This document shows positions 26,280 through 33,932 of a stretch of 39,816 bases of DNA, piece after piece (the stretch's first letter is position 1; each line of letters begins with the position of its first letter). Both the position numbers and the translations under genes were made by a program. The stretch comes from an uncultured Acetatifactor sp. (GTDB lineage Bacteria > Bacillota > Clostridia > Lachnospirales > Lachnospiraceae). The stretch spans positions 1-39,816 of the forward strand of contig CAJTPN010000026.1 in the NCBI GenBank assembly GCA_910578185.1, in the 5' to 3' direction. A model generated the notes under the pieces. That model was not told where the DNA came from. It was given only the letters and a program-made list of their open reading frames with translations, and searched no databases.

Positions 26280-26921
26280 TCAGCCGCCGATCCGCTCCCA
26301 GATGTCTTTTGCAACCACATCCAACGGGCGGTTTCCGTCTATGATTAAAACATTTTCCACTGACTTCAGTTTCTCAAAGGCTTCCAAATATTTCTCCCGC
26401 ACTTTGACAAGCCTGGATCTCTCCTCAAATAATTCCAGGTGCGTTCTGTTCCTGGTGATTCGTTCCATGGCAATATCCGGATCCACATCAATGAATAGGG
26501 TAACAGTGGGGCGAAGGGTATTGCTGCTCAGTTCGTTTGCACGAATCACCCAATCCATTGGCATATCCACACTGTGATAGGCATAAGAAGAAAAATAATA
26601 TCGGTCAGTTAATACCGTAATGCCCTTTTCCACTTTTGCCACAATGCCATTTGAGGCATTCAATAAATGATCCAGTCTATCTGCGGCAAAAAGTGCGGCA
26701 ATCACTTTCCCGTCCATCTGCATTTTACCGGTAAGTACCTGACGAATCATTGTGCCGACAGGGCCTTCTGTAGGTTCCATGGTGGTTTCACAAAGGATTC
26801 CCTTTTGACGTAATTTATCCGCAAATAACTGAATCTGTGTGCTCTTTCCACTGCCGTCTATTCCCTCAAAGGCAATAAACCGACCCCTGGACGACTGGAT
26901 ATCTGAAGATATGATTTCCAT
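26280..26921 (-). CDS. tmk: Thymidylate (dTMP) kinase
   Basis: A 213-residue protein. The P-loop GIDGSGKST is at residues 20-28, with EPTEGPVGTMIRQVL, the nucleotide-binding DRYYFSSYAYH and FIDVDPDIAMERI, which are all dTMP-kinase signatures. It phosphorylates dTMP to dTDP with ATP. ATG 26921 follows GAAAGGATG. It is the last gene on the minus strand, has its own promoter (27064-27091) and ends at a strong terminator, so it can be transcribed apart from the glycan genes. It may be a general housekeeping enzyme, or may support dTDP-sugar supply; the sequence does not decide. Confidence 0.9.
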   Translation of the reverse strand: MEIISSDIQSSRGRFIAFEGIDGSGKSTQIQLFADKLRQKGILCETTMEPTEGPVGTMIRQVLTGKMQMDGKVIAALFAADRLDHLLNASNGIVAKVEKGITVLTDRYYFSSYAYHSVDMPMDWVIRANELSSNTLRPTVTLFIDVDPDIAMERITRNRTHLELFEERSRLVKVREKYLEAFEKLKSVENVLIIDGNRPLDVVAKDIWERIGG

Positions 26922-27001
26922 ATATAAACATCCTTTCTCTTCATTTTGTCAATTACCGCAATGCAACAATTTTCACAGACCTGTATAAGCATCTGGATGG
27001 A

Positions 27002-27017
27002 AACCGGTATTCCGGTT
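27002..27017. repeat. Short perfect inverted repeat in the tmk leader
   Basis: AACCGG, a 4-base loop and CCGGTT. It lies between the promoter and tmk. It lacks a T run, so it is not a terminator; a role as operator or leader hairpin is only possible. Confidence 0.4.
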
Positions 27018-27063
27018 ATGCTGCCAAAGGGTATATTGGGCGTAAGAAGTATACTTTACAAGT

Positions 27064-27091
27064 ATTTTATCATGTTTGAGGTCGATGTCAA
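27064..27091 (-). promoter_or_regulatory. Sigma-A-type promoter for tmk
   Basis: On the minus strand TTGACA (27091-27086) is separated by 16 bases from TAAAAT (27069-27064), a perfect -35 and five-of-six -10. It lies about 140 bases upstream of the tmk ATG, in the 230-base gap after the nucleotidyltransferase gene. It would uncouple tmk from the upstream glycan genes. Confidence 0.75.
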
Positions 27092-27151
27092 GATGATTGG
27101 CTAAGGACTCATCTTTCTCCGTTTCCATATGACAATAACACAAACTATTCT

Positions 27152-27892
27152 TTAGGGATGTTTTTGAAAGGTTTCCTGAACAGTTTGGTAGCTTTTTAAA
27201 TCTCCGATATCATACCGTTGACCGGGCATTTCATAAGCATATATATCGCATTGGCCGCACAGCCAAGAGATAAAACTTCCGGGAGCATCCGTATTACAGC
27301 CTGTATTGATACCTTCCTGAATTTTCTTCAAATCCTTCTCTTTGTATATGTAAAAAGGTGGAACTGCCCAGTTGGATGGCGGCTCCTTAGGTTTTTCTTC
27401 CATGCGCACAATTTTGTCTTCTGCGTCCAAAACCGCAACACCGGTACGCTGCAGCTTTGTTAATTCAGGCTCATAATGTCTCATGACACAGGTAGAAGAC
27501 TTTTTGTAAAAATATTTGACAAACCCTTCCAGAGAAAAATCCAGCAGATTATCACCCGCAAGAACCAGCAGGTCGTCCTCTATCCGCAGCTGTTTTACGG
27601 CGAATGCTATATCCATTACTGCGCCCAAGCGGTTGGCATTTTCCGTGGAACCGTCATCTATAATCCGGATCGGATGCCTTAACCCACAATGGGATTTCCA
27701 TTCTTCAAACTGATCTACAAACTTATGGTTGGAGACAATAATATGCTCGTCCACTGTCTCGATCTTATCTACGTCTTCCAATAACCAATTCAATATCCGT
27801 TTGCCATTTACTTCTAATAATGGTTTTGGGAAATTTTCCGTGAGCGGATAGAGGCGCGTGGCATAACCCGCTGCCAAAACCAGACATTTCAT
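27152..27892 (-). CDS. Sugar-phosphate nucleotidyltransferase
   Basis: A 246-residue NTP-transferase. The N-terminus KCLVLAAGYATRLYPLTENF and PKPLLEVNGKRILNWL give the nucleotide-binding loop and the Lys of RmlA/HddC-type enzymes. LLVLAGDNLLDF carries the metal-binding Asp and VPPFYIYK the sugar region. ATG 27892 follows GGAGGAG. It lies 72 bases downstream of a galactokinase-like gene, so it may convert that kinase's sugar-1-phosphate into an NDP-sugar. The nucleotide and sugar are not determined. Confidence 0.87.
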   Translation of the reverse strand: MKCLVLAAGYATRLYPLTENFPKPLLEVNGKRILNWLLEDVDKIETVDEHIIVSNHKFVDQFEEWKSHCGLRHPIRIIDDGSTENANRLGAVMDIAFAVKQLRIEDDLLVLAGDNLLDFSLEGFVKYFYKKSSTCVMRHYEPELTKLQRTGVAVLDAEDKIVRMEEKPKEPPSNWAVPPFYIYKEKDLKKIQEGINTGCNTDAPGSFISWLCGQCDIYAYEMPGQRYDIGDLKSYQTVQETFQKHP

Positions 27893-27964
27893 ATTTTACT
27901 CCTCCAATCCAATACTCCTGCAATATTGTCTTTTGGCACTGCTCATCACCTTGTGTTGCCAAGT

Positions 27965-29089
27965 TTATATTTGAACGCCATCTGCGGTGTTGCAGAAGTG
28001 AATCTGAACATTATCTATGTATTCGGGAAACATGCGGCCATATTCTTCCCGGATCCCAACTGCAATCTGCTCCGTCTTATCAGGGTCTACGATGGCCATA
28101 CAGCATCCGTTAAAGCCTGCGCCGGAAAATCGCCCGCCGTAAATGCCGTCCGTATGAAGCATAATGTTGTATAGGGCTTTCAAAGGCTCGGAGCCTGCTT
28201 CATAATAAGTAATGGAGCTTGCACCCGACTGAAAAATCATTTCTCCAAAAGTTTGGATATCACCGTTTCGCCAAGCTTCAATTCCCTTCTTGACTCGCTT
28301 TTGCTCATGATAAAAATGATGGGCTCGTTTTCTCCAATTTGCAGGCAGCATATGTTTATATTCGTCATATACTGCTTCCGGAACTTCCCGCAGGTGGGTT
28401 TCAGAAAACTTTCCGTAATCCATTCCGCCATATCCTTTCAGAGCATACGCGCCTGCTTTACATTCATCTACCCTCAGGTTATAAGCAGAACCCGCCAGTT
28501 TTCTGGAGACGCCGGAATAAATGATGGCGATCTGAAATGGCGGCATGGACGGTGAAAGCGGAATTAATTCCGTGGTGTTATCCAGCGTATCCAGGTAAAG
28601 AAGATGGTTCTGTTTACAGTAAACTTCACAGCTTTGATCCAACGTTCCCACATTGACACCGATATATTCCCGTTCCACCAAAACCGCATATTGAATTAAC
28701 TGTTGTTTGGTCAGATGGATTTGATTGACCCTGCAAAGGACATTTAAATAGGTAATGATCACTGCTGCGGAGGATGATAAGCCTCCTACCGGAAGTGTTC
28801 CTTCTATGGTTCCTTTAAAACCCTTGTGAAGATCATACTTTTCAGATAAAATTTTGGCGGCGCCCACAATGAAATCTCCCCAGGAATATGATTTCTCAGG
28901 CAGACTGCTAAGATTAAATTCTATTTTTCCATCGAAATTCCGACTGGAAGCACATACGGATCCATCCGCCGTTTCCGTATATTCCAGCGTAATCCCATGG
29001 TCAATGGCAAATCCTGTAACCAGCCCATACTGATGGTCCACATGAGCGCCAAGAGGACAAATACGATATGGGCAAAAAATTTTGTTTAT
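27965..29089 (-). CDS. galK: Galactokinase-like GHMP kinase with no canonical start codon
   Basis: About 374 residues. The substrate motif CPYRICPLGAHVDHQYG, the ATP loop EGTLPVGGLSSSAAV and RFSGAGFNGCCMAIV identify a GalK-type GHMP kinase. The first standard start on the frame, GTG 29041, lies inside the conserved PLGAHVD motif and cannot be right. The frame is open upstream only to 29119 and contains ATT and ATA but no ATG, GTG or TTG. ATA at 29089 overlaps the flippase TAA as ATAA, exactly where other pairs in this locus use ATGA. A G-to-A change at that base would explain the missing start while leaving the flippase stop intact. The true sugar could be galactose or a related sugar such as arabinose. 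Confidence 0.8.
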   Translation of the reverse strand: MNKIFCPYRICPLGAHVDHQYGLVTGFAIDHGITLEYTETADGSVCASSRNFDGKIEFNLSSLPEKSYSWGDFIVGAAKILSEKYDLHKGFKGTIEGTLPVGGLSSSAAVIITYLNVLCRVNQIHLTKQQLIQYAVLVEREYIGVNVGTLDQSCEVYCKQNHLLYLDTLDNTTELIPLSPSMPPFQIAIIYSGVSRKLAGSAYNLRVDECKAGAYALKGYGGMDYGKFSETHLREVPEAVYDEYKHMLPANWRKRAHHFYHEQKRVKKGIEAWRNGDIQTFGEMIFQSGASSITYYEAGSEPLKALYNIMLHTDGIYGGRFSGAGFNGCCMAIVDPDKTEQIAVGIREEYGRMFPEYIDNVQIHFCNTADGVQI

Positions 29090-30534
29090 GTTCTGTTCCG
29101 TTTTAATCCCCCCTTGTCTTTAACAAGTTTCCAAAAGTATTTAAAAGAGTCAAATCGTAAAATTGCGGAACCGGCAATATAGATCACCCCGCCTGAAATC
29201 ACCTGTATTAATAGAATCACCCAATCAGCCGCATCAATCATCGCTGCCAAACTGACCACGGCTCCCATTACAAGCGCAAGCAGGATACTTGGCAGGATAT
29301 CCTTGAGTTGGTCGGAGTATTTGTAACCCAGTAATTTCCGATTGGGCCAGGAATTGATGAGCTGGCATATGATATTTACAGGCAGGAGACTGTATGCCAT
29401 TGCCAAAACGCCAAACCACATGCTGATAAGCAACGCCAGAATCCCCACAGCTTTCTTGACAATCTCAAGCTTGAGAAAAATATCGCTTCGTCCCAAGGCC
29501 TTAATGGCATTCAGATTTGCCGTATGAATGGGATGAAACATGTAACTGACGCAGCAGATTCGCAAGAACGGAACACAGGGAAGCCATTTCTCAGTCAGCA
29601 GAAATCGTATCAGTGGTTCGGCAGTAAAGCACATTCCCATCATAAGCGGAGCCATAACATAAACACTGGTTTTAATGGAACGTCTGGTCATGGCTCGAAC
29701 GCGTTCTCTGTCATCCTGCTCATTGGACATTGCGGGCAAAAGGACACTGTCAATGGAAGTGTTAATGTTGTTGGCGATCATGTTGGGAAATTTGTCCCCA
29801 CGATTGTAAAACGCCAAATCGTCCGGGGAATATAACTTCCCTATAATCAGCTGACGAAGGTTCCCGTATAAAGCTTCCAGCAATCCGGATGCCAAAAGCT
29901 TCCAGCCATAATTAAAAAGACCTTTCAGACGCTCTGTCGAAAACGTTTTCTTGGGTCTCCATTTAACGGTGAGCCATAAAATAGCAGTGTCCATGGTTAC
30001 GTTAAAAAGCTGCTGCATCACCAACGCCCACACGCCGAATCCAGCATAGGCCATGCCGATACCGATTATGGCGGCGCCAATGGTTCCGCCCAATGTGGCA
30101 AAGAAAAATCTCTTAAAGATCATATTCCGACTCACATATGCCTGTTGGACATTTTTGACACCCGAGACAATCAGGGTCAGTCCTAAAACTCTCATCACGG
30201 CCGTCAACTCCGGATTCTTATAAAAATCCGCAATCAATGGCGCGGCGGCAAACAGGCCTAGGTATAGTAAGATACAGGCTGCCATATTAAAGTAAAATAT
30301 GGTGGAAAAGTCCAAGTCGTCCGCGTCCTTTTTCTGTATCAATGCGCTTCCCATACCGCCGTCTATAAAGACCTGTAAGATGGATGTGAATACCGACACC
30401 AATGCGATCATTCCATAGACGTCCGGTGAAAGAAGTCTGGCCAAAATAATGGACACTACCAAGGATACGCCCTGGGCGCCGCATCGCTCCGCAAAACGCC
30501 ATATAAATCCCGTAAATACCTTTTTTTTCTCCAT
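29086..30534 (-). CDS. Polysaccharide flippase, MOP family (WzxC-like), third of three
   Basis: A 482-residue polytopic protein. The N-terminal stretch GFIWRFAERCGAQGVSLVVS, then ILARLLSPDVYGMIALVSVF and FIDGGMGSALIQKKD are hallmark WzxC/TuaB-type sequences. ATG 30534 follows AAAGGGA. It is the only flippase in the minus-strand block, so it probably exports the glycan made by that block; no polymerase or chain-length gene is visible there. A run of six G near its 3' end (29108-29113) is worth noting: with seven, the reading frame would continue into the galactokinase-like gene. Confidence 0.92.
   Translation of the reverse strand: MEKKKVFTGFIWRFAERCGAQGVSLVVSIILARLLSPDVYGMIALVSVFTSILQVFIDGGMGSALIQKKDADDLDFSTIFYFNMAACILLYLGLFAAAPLIADFYKNPELTAVMRVLGLTLIVSGVKNVQQAYVSRNMIFKRFFFATLGGTIGAAIIGIGMAYAGFGVWALVMQQLFNVTMDTAILWLTVKWRPKKTFSTERLKGLFNYGWKLLASGLLEALYGNLRQLIIGKLYSPDDLAFYNRGDKFPNMIANNINTSIDSVLLPAMSNEQDDRERVRAMTRRSIKTSVYVMAPLMMGMCFTAEPLIRFLLTEKWLPCVPFLRICCVSYMFHPIHTANLNAIKALGRSDIFLKLEIVKKAVGILALLISMWFGVLAMAYSLLPVNIICQLINSWPNRKLLGYKYSDQLKDILPSILLALVMGAVVSLAAMIDAADWVILLIQVISGGVIYIAGSAILRFDSFKYFWKLVKDKGGLKRNRT
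29108..29113 (-). repeat. G6 run at the flippase-galactokinase junction
   Basis: Six sense-strand G seven codons before the flippase stop. Seven would read the flippase directly into the galactokinase-like frame without a stop. It is shorter than the other tracts and of uncertain meaning. Confidence 0.6.
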
Positions 30535-30576
30535 TGAATCCCTTTGTCTCCATAAAACTGCGTCAAGTTGTGTCCT

Positions 30577-31740
30577 TTAAAACAGACGCAGACATTTCTT
30601 ACATCCTTTCACCCGATTGTCATACCATCGGAAAAAAGGCTTTTCAATAAGCTGAATTCTCACCATATCAAGTAACGTACAAATGATATAGAGAGCCAGT
30701 ACGCTTCCCAACGCATGCAGTATAAATGGCCCCATATGCTGCGCGCCCCTTTCAAAAGCACCCACATTGTCAAAAAGATCTCCCCAAAGCAGACGCCGCA
30801 TTGCGTCGCTGTTTGCATGAATCATCAGCACGCCAAATACGGAAGCTGCTATTTTGTTGATCATTTTACTGTAGCCCATTTGCAGATTTTTAAAAAACAA
30901 AAATGCGCATATTGCCGTACCGACTGCCAGCAGTTTATTGCTGTCCGCCACAAAATGATAATAAAGCCGCTTTCCCATAATGGCATATGCCATTGCCCCT
31001 GCCAATACGCTTCCCCAGGATAACAACAGCATCAGGACTGTTGCAAATCCCCATAATTTCCTCTTGGAGAAAAAATCCCTTGAAAGCCATTTGTTCTCAT
31101 ATGCTCCGTCAGTCCACAAACGTATATAGGAAGCAATCAAATACAACGCCATAAACCAGCCGACATAAGTGAACGACTTAGCGGCGTTTAAAAAGGTCTG
31201 AAGGAAGGAGCCGGTCAATAAACAGATTCCAATCAGGTATCTGTGCTGTCGTTCATTCATTGCCTTAATAAACAGATTCAAAAAAGGAATGAATGGAAAA
31301 AACACCAAGTAAGAACTGATAAATTCGGTTCCTATGTAAGAGGTAAAAAGCATGGACTTTAAAAAAGCTTTCAGCTGAAATTCCTCATAGCCCGTAAGTA
31401 CAAAAATACTGTAAAAAATAAACTCGTAAAATATCACTTCCAAATGCACCTTCAGGTACTTTTTCAAACTGATCTTTGACTTACACATATAATATCCTGT
31501 TATCAGCACAAAGCAGTTGATGCCTGTCTTTCCGCCCCATCCAAAAAGCAATGCGAAAACAGCATTTGGCGATAGAACGTTTTCAGTTGTTATTGCATCC
31601 GTGATACCAGAATTTACCACATAATGATGTGCCATAATACATAACATTACCAAAATGCGAAACAGCTCTATTGAAGAATCTCTGTACCCCCCCCTGGTTT
31701 GGTTATTGAATTTTAGTGTGTGTTCTAAACGTTTTTCCAT
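30577..31740 (-). CDS. Acyltransferase family 3 (OafA-like O-acyltransferase; G8 tract, in frame)
   Basis: A 387-residue polytopic protein. The motif IELFRILVMLCIMAHHYVV near residue 25 contains the H of the catalytic/acceptor motif of acyltransferase-3 proteins, followed by about ten membrane segments (for example GKTGINCFVLITGYYMCKS, in part). These enzymes move acetyl or other acyl groups across the membrane onto surface glycans. ATG 31740 follows AAGGGG. A run of eight G (31687-31694) encodes Arg16-Gly17-Gly18 just before the first membrane segment. The gene is open with eight, and a one-base change would stop it before the enzyme begins. Confidence 0.87.
   Translation of the reverse strand: MEKRLEHTLKFNNQTRGGYRDSSIELFRILVMLCIMAHHYVVNSGITDAITTENVLSPNAVFALLFGWGGKTGINCFVLITGYYMCKSKISLKKYLKVHLEVIFYEFIFYSIFVLTGYEEFQLKAFLKSMLFTSYIGTEFISSYLVFFPFIPFLNLFIKAMNERQHRYLIGICLLTGSFLQTFLNAAKSFTYVGWFMALYLIASYIRLWTDGAYENKWLSRDFFSKRKLWGFATVLMLLLSWGSVLAGAMAYAIMGKRLYYHFVADSNKLLAVGTAICAFLFFKNLQMGYSKMINKIAASVFGVLMIHANSDAMRRLLWGDLFDNVGAFERGAQHMGPFILHALGSVLALYIICTLLDMVRIQLIEKPFFRWYDNRVKGCKKCLRLF
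31687..31694 (-). repeat. G8 tract at the N-terminus of the O-acyltransferase gene (gene in frame)
   Basis: Eight C on the plus strand, sense G, at codons 16-18. It is followed by TACAGA, as is the GT4 tract at 37475. Confidence 0.9.
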
Positions 31741-31773
31741 ATTATCCCCTTCTTGTCATAGACCTTCTTCTGG

Positions 31774-32880
31774 TTATCGCTTACAGTCCTTTATAATTTC
31801 ACAGATTCGATCCACATCCTGCAGGCACAAGTCCGCATAGAGAGGCAACGTGAGAACACGCTTGGATACATGCAGTGCCACAGGCGTTTCATTGACATCG
31901 TACCGCTGATGAAAGCAGGAAAAAGTATTCGTCAAAGGATAAAAGTATTTGCGCGCACCGATGCCGTTTTTCTCCAGCCTTTCAAAAACTTCCGAACGGC
32001 TTGCGCCGAATATCCTCTCTTCAAAAATTACCGGAAAATAAGCGTAATTGGATTTGACCTCCGGCTGTGCTTGATTCAGCTGTAATCCTTCAATCCCCTC
32101 CAGATGCATCCGGTATCGTTGGACTACGGCCTGCCTTCTGGAAATCTCGTCTTCCACATGCCGTAAATTACAGATTCCCATAGCGGCACAAAATTCGTTC
32201 ATCTTGGCATTTGCCCCCACCGCGCAGACTTCCTCCGGCCCGTGAATCCCAAAATTTTTCAGTTCATATAAAGCCTTCCCAAGGCTCTCATCATGAAAGC
32301 ATACGGCGCCTCCCTCGATACTGTTAAAAACCTTGGTGGCATGGAAACTGAAACAGGAAGCATTTCCGAAACTGCCAACCCCTTTTCCTCTGTAAGTTTC
32401 TCCAAATGCATGAGCAGCATCGTAAATCACCCTTAATTCGTATTTACGGGCGATTCGCTCAATTTCATCCACATCACACAAATTACCGTATACATGAACA
32501 GGCATGATTGCCGAAGTTCTATCGGTAATTAAGTCTTCCAATTTATTTGGATCCATGGTGTATGTAACCGGATCGATATCACAAAATACCGGCGTTAACC
32601 CATTGCGGACGATTGCGTGAGTGGTGGAGGCGAAGGTAAAGGGCGTTGTAATCACTTCCCCCTGCAAATTTAGCGCCTGTAAAGTCAGCTCCAACGCCAT
32701 ATGACCATTTGTCATCAGCTCCACCTGATCCACCATCAAATATTTTTTTAAGTCTTCTTGAAATTTCAGATGCTTTGTCCCCATGTTGGTAAGCCAGTGA
32801 GATTCCCACAGCTCCTCTATTTCATCCATGTATTCCTGCATTCCAGGCATGGAAGACCTGGTTACAAGTATATTTGGCAT
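31774..32880 (-). CDS. DegT/DnrJ/EryC1 sugar aminotransferase
   Basis: A 368-residue PLP enzyme. The N-terminus LVTRSSMPGMQEYMDEI and HWLTNMGTKHLKFQEDL, then MTNGHMALELTLQAL, VHVYGNLCDVDEI and SFHATKVFNSIEGG (PLP Lys about residue 183) are those of dTDP/UDP-4-keto-sugar aminotransferases such as the FdtB/VioA type. It makes an amino sugar from a 4-keto- or 3-keto-6-deoxy nucleotide sugar. ATG 32880 (MPNILVTRSS) follows GGGAGGA and begins the conserved domain; an open frame back to 33027 overlaps the GNAT gene and is not used. The neighbouring GNAT gene could N-acetylate the product. Confidence 0.9.
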   Translation of the reverse strand: MPNILVTRSSMPGMQEYMDEIEELWESHWLTNMGTKHLKFQEDLKKYLMVDQVELMTNGHMALELTLQALNLQGEVITTPFTFASTTHAIVRNGLTPVFCDIDPVTYTMDPNKLEDLITDRTSAIMPVHVYGNLCDVDEIERIARKYELRVIYDAAHAFGETYRGKGVGSFGNASCFSFHATKVFNSIEGGAVCFHDESLGKALYELKNFGIHGPEEVCAVGANAKMNEFCAAMGICNLRHVEDEISRRQAVVQRYRMHLEGIEGLQLNQAQPEVKSNYAYFPVIFEERIFGASRSEVFERLEKNGIGARKYFYPLTNTFSCFHQRYDVNETPVALHVSKRVLTLPLYADLCLQDVDRICEIIKDCKR

Positions 32881-32933
32881 ATCATTCCTCCCTTTTGGCT
32901 CCCGCTTTTGGGAACTTATCTTTAATCGGATAG

Positions 32934-33932
32934 TTAATGTTCCATACAAGGCAGTTTCTTGACCATATGAAAACTTTCCGATCCGCCATTTCCTATTTTG
33001 GTATAACCGTTTCTGTTGTAAAAGCAAATGGCCTTTGCATTATCGTTCCATACCTCCAATTTCATTTCTGCCATTCCACGTTCCGCGGCAATTTCCTCAC
33101 ATGCGTGCAGCAAAAAATGTCCCACATGTTTGTTTTGATATTCCGGCCGCACCGCAAGCATTGTCAAATAAGCGCCCCGTGTACTTAAATCGTTGGCATA
33201 CAGGATGGCATAGCCGCAAACATTGCCGTTATAAGCTACAAGAAAATCTCCGGAAGTATTCCACTTTTGAAATAATGTCTCATATTCTGCCATTTTCAGT
33301 ACGGGTCTTTTAAATGCGGAATCACATAATCTGATTACCGATTCCATATCACTGGGGCAGTTCAGCCTGGCAAGGCTGTAGTCAGGAAGAACAGATTTTA
33401 CCCCCCCCCAGTTTGTTTCATGGGGGTTATATTCGTCCCGCAAAATAGAATATTGGAGCATGTCTTTATATACGCCTTCCTTATATACAGCCTTTCGTTT
33501 GATACCTTCCTGCACAAATCCGGCTTTTTCATAAAGACGACGGGCCGGCAGATTCTCTTCCAGTACGGTCAGTTCAACTCGCTGTAGATTCATATTGTAA
33601 AATGCGTGTGCCAATATAGCATGAACGGCATAGGTGCCCGCTCCCTTGCCCTGATTCTTCTTGTCGCCAATCATAATGTGAAGTTCCCCGGACTGATTTA
33701 TGTGATCAATGCCGGTAAGGCTGATCAACCCCAAGATATTCTCCTGCTCGTCCACTATGGTGCAGCGAATCGTATTTCCTCGGTTGGCCATATAATTCTC
33801 ATACCATTTTGCATCCACTTCCGGATTGATGTAGCGAAACGGCGCCCCAAGGGTTCTGATCAATTCCGGATCATTGCGCCAGCCGTTAATTGTTTCCAGA
33901 TCCCTGCATTCCAGTTCTCTCAACCGATACAT
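32934..33932 (-). CDS. Tandem GNAT N-acetyltransferase, two domains joined across a G9 tract (in frame)
   Basis: A 332-residue protein. Residues about 1-170 form a complete RimJ/PseH-like GNAT domain (RELECRDLETINGWRNDPEL, ISLTGIDHINQSGEL, KNQGKGAGTYAVHAI, LPARRLYEKAGFVQEG). After a short linker NPHETNWGG, residues about 185-332 form a second GNAT domain (LTMLAVRPEYQNKHVGHFLL, AKAICFYNRNGYTKIG). Nine G (33401-33409) encode the linker Trp-Gly-Gly. With eight G the next codon is TAA, leaving a stand-alone first domain. ATG 33932 follows a very strong GGGAGGTGA and overlaps the upstream gene. Likely substrates are amino sugars made by the adjacent DegT enzymes. Confidence 0.88.
   Translation of the reverse strand: MYRLRELECRDLETINGWRNDPELIRTLGAPFRYINPEVDAKWYENYMANRGNTIRCTIVDEQENILGLISLTGIDHINQSGELHIMIGDKKNQGKGAGTYAVHAILAHAFYNMNLQRVELTVLEENLPARRLYEKAGFVQEGIKRKAVYKEGVYKDMLQYSILRDEYNPHETNWGGVKSVLPDYSLARLNCPSDMESVIRLCDSAFKRPVLKMAEYETLFQKWNTSGDFLVAYNGNVCGYAILYANDLSTRGAYLTMLAVRPEYQNKHVGHFLLHACEEIAAERGMAEMKLEVWNDNAKAICFYNRNGYTKIGNGGSESFHMVKKLPCMEH
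33401..33409 (-). repeat. G9 tract between the two GNAT domains (gene in frame)
   Basis: Nine C on the plus strand, sense G; the longest tract in the window. Loss of one G exposes TAA immediately and removes only the second domain. Confidence 0.92.

Noticed and set aside
27002..27017. Perfect hairpin in the tmk leader as a terminator or attenuator
   Set aside because: The stem is only six pairs and has no T run; kept only as a low-confidence repeat.
29039..29041. GTG as start of the galactokinase-like gene
   Set aside because: It lies inside the conserved PLGAHVD substrate motif and would delete the start of the fold.
30521..30528. Run of eight A (sense) at codons 3-5 of the third flippase, and similar T runs at 17197 and 37223
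   Set aside because: A/T runs of this length are expected in an AT-rich genome and do not show the gene-class bias seen for G runs.
32881..33027. Longer N-terminus for the DegT aminotransferase
   Set aside because: The extension overlaps the GNAT gene, is not DegT-like, and a strong ribosome site precedes ATG 32880.
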